Assembly (NCBI GenBank): GCA_014925825.1
Contig: JACGCK010000021.1
Location: forward strand, 124,001 to 188,000
Reading direction: 5' to 3'
Length of the DNA: 64,000 bases
Source: Pholiota molesta
Taxonomy: Eukaryota; Basidiomycota; Agaricomycetes; Agaricales; Strophariaceae
Under the pieces are notes generated by a model. It was given only the letters and a program-made list of their open reading frames with translations. It searched no databases and was not told where the DNA came from. The translations under genes were made by a program, and so were the position numbers. Every line of letters starts with the position of its first letter. Position 1 is the stretch's first letter. Positions 44,561-57,969 of the stretch are shown here, in pieces.

Positions 44561-46170
44561 ATGTCAACTACACCTAAAATCGAGTCCAACCGGATGCGTT
44601 CTGGGTTTCCCCTCATGGAATCGACGACAACTCCGTTCTATTCGCTTTTTATGTCGGCAAACGGTAAAGAGAAAAGGTGCGAAGAGCTTGAAAGGGCTCT
44701 TTCACTGTTTATCCAAGTTCTCGTGAACCATGAAATCGACGCCGACTTGAGAACATCTACCGTAACTCGAGCACGGCGGTCAGCAAATACTTCAATTATT
44801 ATGGTTCATTCCTTGCTTATCTTCGTCCCTTAGTCTGCTCGAACTAGTGATTGACGCTAGAACCAATTTTCGGGCTGGGGTTGACATGAATGTTGAAGAA
44901 ATTACAGCAATCCACAAGAACTACCAGGGGATTGTAAGGACTTATGGGGTCTGTCTTCATTACATTTGTTTCTGTCATCTTGAGCCATTCATTAATTATT
45001 TGGATTAGGAAAATACCACCTCGAAGTTTGACGAATTTCAGAAAGAGTTCAAGAGTTTATGGAAGGGGAAACCAATTAGCGATAACGCTAATAGTACCGA
45101 GTTTGCATGGGAGACGAGTGCTACAGGTCCACCACCTCCAGACAAGGCCAACAAGACAATCCGTAAGATAGTGAGTAGGCGTTTGCTTATCTGTCACCAT
45201 ACAAAAGTGGATGCTTACTTGATTTAGGTCAGCAAAGCATTAGTTGCTGCGTTGAGCAAAGCTAGAATCGCGGGGAAATCTGGTATGTATCTCATTTTAA
45301 ATCGCCCCTTCATAATGTAGCGTTTAACTTCAATTTTCCTACATTACTAGGCACGTCCAATCCAGCGAGAGCTGCCAGTGAGGTCTCCAGTGAAGTCTCC
45401 GGTGAAGGCCCGGGTGCAGCCTCTGACGTAGAGAACGTAAGTGTTTGACTAGGATGCGGGTGAAATCTCTACTGATCGTTGTCTATTTATGTAGGATTTC
45501 TTCACGTTCGAAACAACGCTGGCCGATGAGATTCAGAGCAATAATCCAGGTGTGTTTTGACCTCTCGTAATAATTTGAGCTTCGTAAATTAATCTTGAAT
45601 GTTTAGGTGGAGAATCCTCTGGCGCACCTCAAAGTGAGTGCTGTATGATGGCCATCTACCTTTATAAACTGCTCAACCCTTATTTGGAAGGCCCAATTAC
45701 TGCGGAAGAAGTCAATCGTCCACCTCGAGGTCAGTAGAACTACGTAATATCATTTAACAGTGTGAAATTTAACCATACTAACAGGGTCTGCGGAATGGCC
45801 AAAGAGACACCGAGTCCAACTAAGTACATATTCCTGCACTACCATTGCTTTTTTGGTATTGATATTCATATTCATACTCTCTTTAATTTTAGGTCATGCA
45901 GGCCAATTTCGTCTTATTCATGGCCGTAGTGAAAGTACGTCACTTGCTGGAAATGTGGTTGCACTTATTCTGATTAAATCTGCTTAGTGGCTGCAAGACG
46001 AGACTCCTACAACGAAGAGGAAGACGTTTCGCCCGAACCAAGTGTCCGTAAGTACAATCCACATACCCCATTTGATGTAATAACAAGTATAACCTGTAAT
46101 TTTATTTTCTCTAGGACGTCCTGAGTCCAGCGCGGCTATGTTGGCGCCGCTTCCTCCACTAGTAGTCTGA
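44561..46170 (+). CDS. Unknown helical protein, partner of the divergent kinase gene (module 3)
   Basis: About eleven exons. Exon 1 (44561-44778) carries FYSLFMSANGKEKRCEELER then ALSLFIQVLVNHE, aligning with the module 1 and 2 proteins. Next exons: RLLELVIDARTNFRAG and IHKNYQGI; then TTSKFDEFQKEFKSLW; then KANKTIRKI followed by VSKALVAALSKARIAG. The exon after the Ser/Glu-rich segment reads DFFTFETTLADEIQSNNPG, equivalent to LQTFHEIAAQIIESEPG of module 1. The C-terminus is a charged tail ending MLAPLPPLVV at the TGA (46168-46170). The frame is open throughout the spliced model. No known domain is recognised. The block order and intron-adjacent TIR(R/K)I motif are shared by all three family members, the C-terminal tails are not. 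Confidence 0.72.
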
Positions 46171-46925
46171 ACTTGGGCGATAGGAATTATTATTATGCGC
46201 GGCCTCGTGGTTCAATCGGAAATGGTGAGTAATATTTGAATCGCTTTCAAGACACTATCTTTACAGATTAAATCAGCATCCGAGCTTACGGGAGCGGTAT
46301 GTGCTTACCCGGTTTGTTACACTCATTTCTCAAGCTTACTGTTGCGTGTAGTGACATCAATATTGGAGAGAGATAGCAGAGAAACTTAAAAGAGATTCGA
46401 AGTAGCACCATGATGTTTGCTAAATGTATTCCGTGTTCCGAAGCTTTCTTCATAGCTTGATGAAACAAGCGAGAGAAATACGATGGAAATATTCCGATCT
46501 AGTTGAGCATATTCATTGAACTGACTCCATGTAAACCCTGCGTAAACCTGTATCGCGAGCCCCGAGTTATTTATTTTATTACAAGCCAGTATCGACAGCA
46601 CCGATAAGCTTTCTATAAATAACGCATGAAAGTCGACATAGAAGCGGCATTTTATGCCGAAGGTTAAAGACGAGAATCATGTCGAAGCGAGTGCAACTTC
46701 CAAACAAATGCAGGTAAAGAACAGACACTCTGTGCAGATATACGAAGACCACAAGAGGGAGAGTGCATTAGAAGGGTGGTACAAAGCAAGCCAGCAAGGA
46801 TTCAAAAAAAGCAAATTTCAATCGAGACATCTCCATCAGTGGGCGAGATCGCAAGTTACAAGAGCAGTGCAGAAGCCACCAGAATCGACGCAGCCAGAAT
46901 CGAAAGACGCAGAAAGAACGCTAGA
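46171..46925. other. Intergenic, convergent genes
   Basis: About 750 bp without a supported gene. A plus-strand frame at 46654-47013 runs antisense into the last exon of the next gene and has no motif. Confidence 0.35.
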
Positions 46926-47961
46926 TTATTTGAGAACCATCCTGCTTTCCTCGAGGAGCCTCTTTCGAACTGCGTCAAGTGTATGTTTGTGTTCATCCAA
47001 GGTGACGTTATGAGTCCGGACGTTGGCGTGGAAGCTTCCGTAGAGATTGAGTTTGGTCCTAGAGAAAGCCAAGCCACAAAGTGAGAATTTAGCGTTACAC
47101 GAGACGTAGTTGATCGGTTCAAAAGCGTACTCCACATATACTTTCACCTGATTGAGTGGTCATGTAAACGCCATGGTATACCCAAAGAGACAAAAAAAAC
47201 TCACATAATCAAGCAACTTGTGATATTCAGCCGCAATCTCTGCGCAAGATGAAAAGTCAAAATGTCATATGGTCGAGAAATGGCAGGAAAAACCCACCAC
47301 CTGCACCAGCTTTCCATTCCTCTATCGTACAGTTCGTCCACCTGTTGATCATTTCATCATAAACGTCCATATGGCCCTTCACATACACATCCGGATCACA
47401 CCCAAGGAGCTTCTCCAAGGGTCTGAGTTCGGGCGTAGCTTGAGGAGGGGATGCGTCGTATTGCGAGTAACCCTTGAAAGCCGGAGGCGAATTCATAGCG
47501 AGTCTCTGTGGCTGGCACTCTTGTGTTGACCGACGATGATCCCCTGGGCTTGTGAGCAAGTCGGTGCCTTGGTGGATCGGAGGGCGATCAATGGAACGAG
47601 ATAGGCCGGAGCTAGGCCGGCTTGTGCTGTTGGGAGATCGTGTTTTATTTCGCATGTCCTAATGGCAATTTATCAACTAGTAATAGATGCATGGAAGTGA
47701 ACCGACGAACATGTTCTTGGGAGGCCTCGCTTTGATCGCGGCTTTTGAAGCGTTTGGCCTGGTTGCCTGGTGGGCAGTCGTCGTTTTCATCTTCGTCTAC
47801 TTCGTCTCTACCTCTTTTGTTAGTCTGGCGAGTCGAATTCAAGTTCAATCTGTCGTTGTTCGTGTAAGGGTTGAGCATAGTGGGGCCTTGATCTATAGGA
47901 ACACGCTGCGGCCCATTAGCGCGCGAAGCAGGGCGGAACCTGATATTTTGTGTGAAGTCGT
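46926..47961 (-). CDS. Unknown protein, 5' end unresolved
   Basis: At least four exons read in frame on the minus strand. One starts near 47961 (DFTQNIRFRPASRANGPQRV) and continues into NPYTNNDRLNLNSTRQTNKR and an acidic stretch (GRDEVDEDENDD). The next has a Ser/Pro-rich segment and then LEKLLGCDPDVYVKGHMDVY, DEMINRWTNCTIEEWKAGAG. A short exon EIAAEYHKLLDY leads to the last, which ends LYGSFHANVRTHNVTLDEHK, then TLDAVRKRLLEESRMVLK and stop. The C-terminal half is helical and looks like a folded domain; the N-terminal half is low complexity. I do not recognise the family. Further 5' exons probably lie in 48000-48670, where a Pro/Gln/Ser-rich minus-strand frame exists, but I could not join them confidently and a frame break may be present. 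Confidence 0.55.
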
Positions 47962-48807
47962 CTAAGGGTCACCGTCAGCTTAGGCACCAGAATGAAAAAA
48001 GCGCATATAGCCACCAGTTGGTGTTTTGAATGACGGGTTTGCTTCCAATGTGGATGTATGCGCTTTTTTTCAATATTCATATCGGAAGAAGCATTGAGAT
48101 TCGACATAAAAGGAACTTTGAAAGCCATGGGAGAAGTAGAACCAGTAAGGAGGAAGCGTTCTGTGCCAGGAGCATCGGAGAAGCATGGGAAGGCTTCTGA
48201 GGTGCAGGAGCGACTAGCGGAGCCTGAGCTGAGATATTTGGACCATGAGAGTTAAAAGCGCGCGAATGAGGATCTGCAGTGCCAGGCCTGATAGCGCCTG
48301 TGGTTGCTCCCGAGCACTTTTATCTGTCGCCGAAGATCTCTTTTTAAACATACCCAGCCCAGAAGTAGCAGGCTTAATAATGTTGGTCATTGGGGCTTCC
48401 GGTTGCCTCCTTGGAGCAGAGAAGGGGTTGTTCAGACTCCTCCTTGGCTGCTCTGGCTGCTCGGCGCGGCCAGCATGCAAAGAGCTTGTCGGATCGGCCA
48501 CAAAAGTCGCGCGCGACTCTGGCCGGCAGGTGCTGCAGGAAAGAATGGCTGTCTGGCGCTCATCGTGAAGGTTCAAGTTAACCAGCGAAAAGATAGTGGA
48601 CGTCGCGCAAGAACCCCGCGGGCGATGCCGGGAATCCTTCGGCAATGTCCAGCCGGCGTGTTCAAGCACACAAGAGTAGGATAAAGCAGGGTTAAAGTCC
48701 GTTTGAAGTCCGTAATACTATGTACACAGAGTCATAACTAAGTATGTAATGTTCATCAGAGAGTGTCTAGCGAAAAGAGCTTATAGACATACTAGAGCCA
48801 GAAAACA
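47962..48807. other. Intergenic or unresolved 5' exons of the preceding gene
   Basis: A low-complexity minus-strand frame (48214-48669, containing SLHAGRAEQPEQPRRSLNNP) could be an N-terminal exon of the unknown gene to the left. The splice path was not resolved. Confidence 0.3.
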
Positions 48808-51238
48808 TCAATATTCAGAAATGAACAAGCAACAAACGAAACATACAATGAATTCATCATTCTCCAGATCCGTCAAATCCTCGAACGCATGTTTTCCGGT
48901 ATCGGAATTGACATCTTTCGCATGTTCTTCCTCAGCAGAAGTAGCATTGAGCATGGAGTAATCAACATTTTCCCGCTACGAAAGAAAATCATCATATTAT
49001 TAGTTTGGGATTGGAGCAGGGCTGACACCCTCACCTTTGCCTCTAGCATTCTACGCTTCCTTTCCGCTCATTAGTGCCGTAGTAGAGAACGGTCCGAGGA
49101 CTATGACCACAGATACGCCGAAGCAGATTATCATCGTTTTAAGGCCTGTGCATGGGTTTGAACGGCGAGCCACGAAAGTTGACGAAGAAGCGCACCTCTG
49201 TGATAATATGGTTTATCTGACTACTGAAAAGGAGTGGCCAATCTAGTAGTCAAATGATGAACTTGTAATCTTTCATTAATATTTGTCTTTACTCACAATA
49301 CTGCCGGAGATGAGCCCCATCATCATAAAAGCATTCGTCTAAGTGCAACCACAATATTTAGCCGTCGCCCACACACTAAATTTCAGAAAACCCCACCGCA
49401 GTTTTCTTCGTTTGCCCAGCGACATTCGACGACTGCCAATTGACAATCGTCGGCGTAGCGACGTTGAACGTGGATAACAAATAATAAGCAAAAAGCAGGA
49501 GCGGTTGATCTGCCTTTGTACGCCCAGTACGTAGCAAGATCACTGCGCAGGCGATAGTCAGAAAATATGGGTCCCGAAATGGTGGGTTACTGACCAGCGG
49601 CAGTTAAACACGGGACCATGACGAGAACGAGGATAGGCCATTTAGTTTTAAACCGTTTGTTTGCCCACTAAAAATGCGTGGAGTTATGAGCAAATATCCA
49701 GACGGAATGGATAAGGGATCCTTACAAACGCGAGCGCTAGCCACAATAGCTGCAACACACCATACGGCATTAACAACAGCATGACTGTATCCCTACCTCA
49801 CACCGTCAGCTCGCACTCCGTCTTCGCAGATAAAAGATACATACCCACTGAATCCAAACCCGCGTATGATCAACGGCCCGAAGGAAACAATACCGCCCCC
49901 AGGAATAGAGACGGCCAGGGAAAGGCACATCCAGCACCAGCTTTTCACGTCTAGGATCATCTCATAGACTTGCTTCATCTTGAATATTTTTACTTCGAGT
50001 CCCTGTTGATTGGCACGGATTCGCTAAAGGTGACAGTGGGCCATTTAATTGTCATGTTTGTATGGAAGTAGGGATCGTACCTCTATCGCAAGAAGCTTCT
50101 CCTCTGGGGTGAGGAATTTTGACCGTACAGGGTTGTCGGGGAAAAGAATGAAACTGGAATTTATCGAATTAGTCGTGATGTGAGTAGGGACTAGCAAACA
50201 CTCACGAGAGCAACCCCACAGATATTGTAATTCCACCAAGGATAAGCGATACGATCTGATAAGAGTACAATTTGATTTGATATGTCCGATACCAAACATG
50301 ATGAGGGTTCCAAAGATATTAACAAAGCCAGCGTTTGAGTAAATACTGCATTGGACACAGTGAGCAATTGACAACGAATGTATATTTAGGTTGCTAATGT
50401 AAACGAGTGGCTTACCAGCAAGTCGAGCACCTTGCTCATGTCTTCGATACCAAGTCTGGGCAGTTAGGACGAAGGCGCCCTGGATCGATGCTTCAAACCC
50501 TCCCAGCTAAGTTCAATAAGCAATCAACTATTTGTTGGACGCACTTCAGGTCAGGACAACGCACGAAAAAACGAGAAACCAGTAGCCCGGAGAAATTCCG
50601 CGCAGCTGCCATACATGTCAATGTCACGCCCCAGCAGGTTACGAGGACAGGGACGTATATCGATAACCTGAATTTGACCAGGAGGAATGCGGAGAGTGGT
50701 TGACATACAAGTTGCGCAATGCTATATATAGTATGTTGAGCGGTGAACATTGTGGCAAAGTGAAAAAAGGGAACGTACTATAAGATAGATCCAAGGAGGG
50801 AGTAATCGTCGCCCACGAGATTAGTTTCGCGAGCAAGCCCGAATACCGAAGAGAGGGATATCGTTTGTTTGTCCATGACTAGACAATAGATCAGAGAAGG
50901 CAAATACGAGTTCGAATAGAGGAAAACATACGTTGCAAAAGATAGATAGCAAACATTATGGGCATAATGCTGAGGAGCCAGTTTTAGATGATGTGATTGC
51001 TGCCTCGAGTGAGGAACATACTTTCGGTCGATTTTCCGCAAGATTCGTGCATCTTCCTGGCGGTAACATAAGTGATGTTTTGGCCATTAGAAGCCAATAA
51101 ATCGAGTGCTTCGTCGCGCTTCTCGCACGGTTGTGCGGGATGAACCACATTGCTTTCGGGTTTCGTGAAATCCTCTATCTCAAAGTCGGGGAGATCAACT
51201 TTGAGGTCGTCCGCTGGCTTTTCGTCTTCAGAGGTCAT
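48808..51238 (-). CDS. MFS transporter, allantoate-permease (DAL5/TNA1-like) type, with several frame breaks
   Basis: Spliced minus-strand exons spell a typical anion:cation symporter family protein. In order: an acidic cytosolic N-terminus from MTSEDEKPADDLKVDLPDFE; RQEDARILRKIDRK; IMPIMFAIYLLQ; DKQTISLSSVFGLARETNLV then GDDYSLLGSILY; IAQLVCQPLSAFLLVKF; a LGGFEASIQGAFVLTAQTWY segment with RRHEQGARLA; NAGFVNIFGTLIMFGIGHIK; LYSYQIVSLILGGITISVGL; FLTPEEKLLAIER; and later membrane helices to VATPTIVNWQSSNVAGQTKK. A hydrophilic C-terminus ends DLTDLENDEFIVC. Substrates in this family include allantoate, nicotinate, biotin and dipeptides; which applies here is not visible. At least four places need a one-base correction to keep the frame (near 51065, 50345, 50263 and 49258), so the gene is a recent pseudogene or carries base-calling errors. 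Confidence 0.75.
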
Positions 51239-52181
51239 TGCCGGGCATGAGATAGACTTACTGGCAGACGCGAGCACTTTATATCAGGCCCTCAAACATC
51301 TCATTCTAAAGCAGGCATCGTAGGTTCCCTCGCGCGTCGATAGCAAACCTTTCGCGAGCCAGATCAAAAGATGACTTCATGTAAATCAGCCCAGGCGGCT
51401 AGAAAGAGACATCAGGAGTGCTTGAAGCAATTCTTTCGGGCTCCTAGCCGATGGTGATAGGTGGCTCTGTGCTCATTTCCTAGGAAGAACAAAGTACATT
51501 CCGCTGGTAAGACTCCACCATAGGGACTGATCCTAATGTTCATAGCCTTATAAAGAGATAATAGAACCGTATTAGATGCATGACCGTTCATTTCAGCTCC
51601 ACTTATCACTTCAGAGAAGCACTGTCGTTGATAGACTTGGACCGCAGCAAGCCAAGGAAAGGATGGCAAGACCAGTTGCGTTCTCAATCTTCTCTAAAGA
51701 GACAAGGCAGTGCCTTCGACGTTGCGAGTTCTAGATAAATAAGCCCCTAGCATGATAATTTCGATGACAATTCCTCGGATGAAAAGCCCTCAGTCCGGCA
51801 AGAGTCAAGTCCAAGGCTTCAATCTTGAGAAATTCAATGGGGAAAGCGTCAGGACTGCAGAGTTCAGGGTATCGCCAAAGTTGGAAGACTATTTATCCTT
51901 CTCATAAAGAAGGGCAGAACGAGAGAAGGCCTTGGAAAAACGGGGAAAAACCAAGAAGATGGCTGTTGTTGGCAAGTTGTGGCAAGAACGGCAGGCGCGG
52001 TTGTTTGCTCTCGGGGAATAAGCCAAATACCAAAATTTAGATTCAGCACAAGTCTGAACACAACGCCTGCAACAGCAAAACCGCACAGGCAGACATGGAG
52101 ACCGCAGTACGTGAAAATATGATATTTTCGATGGTTCATTGATGGAAACGCAGCCAGGGCACGAACTCGCTGAATCGAACG
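51239..52181. other. Divergent intergenic region, MFS / RIX7-like genes
   Basis: About 940 bp between divergent genes. It probably includes unresolved 5' exons of the AAA ATPase; the frames at 51412-51687 and 51864-52187 (minus) show no motif. Confidence 0.35.
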
Positions 52182-54855
<2,674 letters not shown>

Positions 54856-55374
54856 ATCTCATTCGCGACGTCCCTTCACCATGAACTTTTCAAAACCTTT
54901 TAAGGTCATTATGGGTCCAATAGGGTCCAGTGCGCAGAAGCTAAAAATAGCATGACACTCACTGGCCATTCCGACCCATGAGCGCCAGACAAAAATGTCC
55001 ATAGAAGAACCGACCCTTGCAACGTACCCACCTGTCCCGCCGTGTTTTGGTCTAAAACTGAGAGAGTCGCTCATACGAAGCTCCCGCATGAGTGGTATGC
55101 CTGTCATCGACATCTGTTAAGTACAGTCTACTGAGAAGATCTACATGCGACAATTTTGGACGACAAATTTTTTGGATGACAATGATATGCATAAGCACCT
55201 ATATGAATCGCACAAAGACGAATAATTTACATTTGAATGCAGAACGTGCACGAATGAATATGTATCACTACCGAGGTTGTCTTCTGTATGCGAAGCATGT
55301 GCGTAGAACGGGTATATCGCGGGATAGGACTATATAGCTCTTACTACGTCTATTCTAGGTAATACGTAATAATA
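54856..55374. other. Intergenic, convergent genes
   Basis: About 520 bp between the RIX7-like gene and the convergent oxidoreductase. No gene seen. Confidence 0.35.
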
Positions 55375-56629
55375 TTAGTTGGAAAGTTTGGCGAAAGAGT
55401 ACGTAGTATATCCTTCCTCATCATGAGTGTAGAAAGTCGTGGCATCTGGCGCAGCCAGCGGAATGTCCTTCTCTAAGCGAGTAGGAAGATCGGGCTTGAA
55501 AGTGGCAGCACGTCAGTAACATTTATAAGAAAAGTAAACTTCGCTACATACGTTGGAGATAAACAGTCGTCCAAAGGCAATCAAATCCCCCTGTTCCTTG
55601 GCTGTTTCGATGGCAGTCTCTCTGGTATATTCGCCGCCGGTGATCAACGGCTTTGGTTTCCAAATAGCGCGAAGAAATTCATTGGAGTCTTCAGGCGAAA
55701 GAGAATGGCGGTCGGGCTGGAGAGAGTGGAGATATGCCAGGTTGGGATGGGAAGTGCGAAGGCTGCGGACGAAGTGAGTGTACTGGGGAATCGGGTCTTT
55801 CATCCTCATGCCTGTGCGTGTCAGTTGAGAATAATATCGTTATATATAAATTAAACCTACTCTGGAAGGGATTCCAAGGGCTAATTTTCAACCCGACTTT
55901 CTCTTCGCCAACTGCCTTTGTAATGGCGCCGATAACTTCCAGTGGGAACCTGCTTCTGTTCTCGATGCTGCCGCCGTAGCGATCAGTGCGTTGGTTGCTG
56001 TTGTCATCCAAGAACTGGTTTAGGAGATAGCCATTAGCGCAATGGACCTCCACTCCGTCGAAGCCGGCGCCTTCCACGGCGTTCTTTGCAGCCTGGGCGA
56101 ACCACTGGATGTACTCGTTGAGCTCGGGTATGGTGAGTTCTCGCGGAGTTTCGTGGGTCTTGGGGTTGATTGGGATGGGAGACGGTCCAATGAGGGGAAA
56201 TTGTCGCGCTTCAGGATTTCTGGCAAAGCTGCACGTCCTAGGCCGGCAATTTGGAGGAAGATTACAGAGCCTTTGCTGTGAACGGCGTCTGTGACCTGAA
56301 TAGACCAACGGTCAGCTTCATCCGTTAATTGATGTCAATGTTCAGAGCTAGCTGCGTACTTCTCTCCAGGCGTCTATCTGCTCTGTACTCCATATCCCGG
56401 GAGTGCGGTCAAACCCACCGGCTTGGGCAGACACTATTGTGCCCTCGCTGATGAGAAGTGTGCCGGGTCGACTGGCGCGCTGCGCGTAGTAGGTCTTCAT
56501 CATGGGATTGATGGGAACGTGCCCTTCCAGTGTTGCTCTGGTTCTGGTCAACGGAGCGAGGACGACGCGATGCTGAAGCTCATGCGAGCCCACCTTGATT
56601 GGCGCGAACAGTCCTTGAGGCGGGGACAT
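55375..56629 (-). CDS. NADH:flavin oxidoreductase, old yellow enzyme family
   Basis: Spliced minus-strand exons start MSPPQGLFAPIKVGSHELQH. Next comes RVVLAPLTRTRATLEGHVPI (FMN-binding N-terminal strand with the P-L-T-R motif), then YYAQRASRPGTLLISEGT and GFDRTPGIWSTEQIDAWREV. The catalytic region carries AAKNAVEGAGFDGVEVHCAN, then GYLLNQFLDDNSNQRTDRYG and GSIENRSRF. In the H-x-x-N/H substrate-anion motif the usual H-G-A-N/H is here H-C-A-N. The end has GGEYTRETAIETAKEQGDLI then AFGRLFISNPDLPTRL. Old yellow enzymes reduce activated C=C bonds with NAD(P)H; fungal members act in oxidative stress, oxylipin or secondary metabolism. One frame break (near 56197, a CCCC run after KRDNFP) separates LPEILKRDNF from the LIGPSPIPINP segment. 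Other exons are clean. Confidence 0.88.
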
Positions 56630-57969
56630 TTCGAATATTTTAGAAGATGCTGAAATTGTTCAGTAAGGAGTGCTGAACGAAGGAGGAGTTCGACCGCGTC
56701 TTATTTTATACCCCAGGGCATGATCCTCTTTGGCATAAAATAGATATAGCTTACTATCATTTTTGTGAAGACAAAGTGAGCACTTTGTAATACACAGTGT
56801 AGCGTTCGCGCTTATTAGTCATGCGCAAGTCCAATGTAAGTCCATCGTTTAATTTTAGGAGATGATATCAGTCAGCGCCTATCATACATTATCCATAACA
56901 GGTCGAAAACTTATTCAAAATATTTTTGACCACGGATCAACTAGCCAAGCTTCAGCAAACTCGCAACCTATACCTAGATCAATGTTCGTCATCCGACATA
57001 GTTGCGACTTGGTTGCGACATAGTATAATTTCTGTGCGACATCTATAGTCCATAAACTCGTCTCGTGCCATCTATGGTAAATGGGATCATATGCAATAGG
57101 ATGCACCGCGCGGGTTCACAAGATCGAAATCGCGAAATGAGTTACAACTCACCTCCTTCCAGATCCCTTCCCTCATCCATTCAAATTATAATCGACCTGG
57201 AACACCGAATGTCCCGTTTATTCTATAAAAATGTTGTGCACCTTACTAGTGACCCTCTCTCTCCCTCCTTGGTGAGTCTGCCAATGGACTCCAATTTTGA
57301 CCAGCTACAGCTATACTTATATTTCTTGAAAGATACACTGTCATCAATGTTATCTCTATCTGCGCACAATTTGAGCTAAAAATGGACCCACTTATAGACA
57401 CCAAATAGACTCTGTTTGTAGGTTTTGGCATTTCGACGTCCTCGAATTTGGAAAGAGATGCCTGGCCCTCTGCACGACCATGTGAGTCGTTATGGGTCCA
57501 ATACTTGAAAGCAAACTTGCTGATGGGAGATAAGTATTAAACGCGAAAAGTCACAAATCCGGACATCCACATGATCATAGGCTGTGCTGTCACAAGCGGT
57601 TCGAGCGGCTGGCCGCTGAACCCAAGCTGAACCCGCTAGCTTAAGTCCGCACGACTCCATTCCATCGAGTGCCCAGTGGCAGTCTTGAATACCCTATCGG
57701 CAAGCTCAGAGTCTCTATCGTCGGTCAGTGGGCCTTTTTTTTCCTAATTTTTTAAAAATCCGTTGCGATTCAATCAAGATTCAACGCCGAACAAGCAAAT
57801 TAACTTTTTGCAGGGGATTTTAATGGGTCGCTATCTGGGCGCTTATCATTGGCCTCATGCTGGTCTGGCACGTCAATACCGAGGCAGAACTGCGGAGAAC
57901 TGTATTATCGGAGTTTGACGGACTTCTGCAGCCTTGAGTTTGCCTCATGTTCAGGCGCATGGTGCTCAA
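56630..57969. other. Intergenic (about 1.3 kb)
   Basis: Divergent spacer between the oxidoreductase and the next plus-strand gene. Frames at 57065-57379 and 57246-57431 are unsupported. No repeat or RNA gene recognised. Confidence 0.35.

Noticed and set aside
46654..47084. Plus-strand frames of 102-119 codons
   Set aside because: Partly antisense to the last exon of the unknown minus-strand gene, which has better support from splice continuity.
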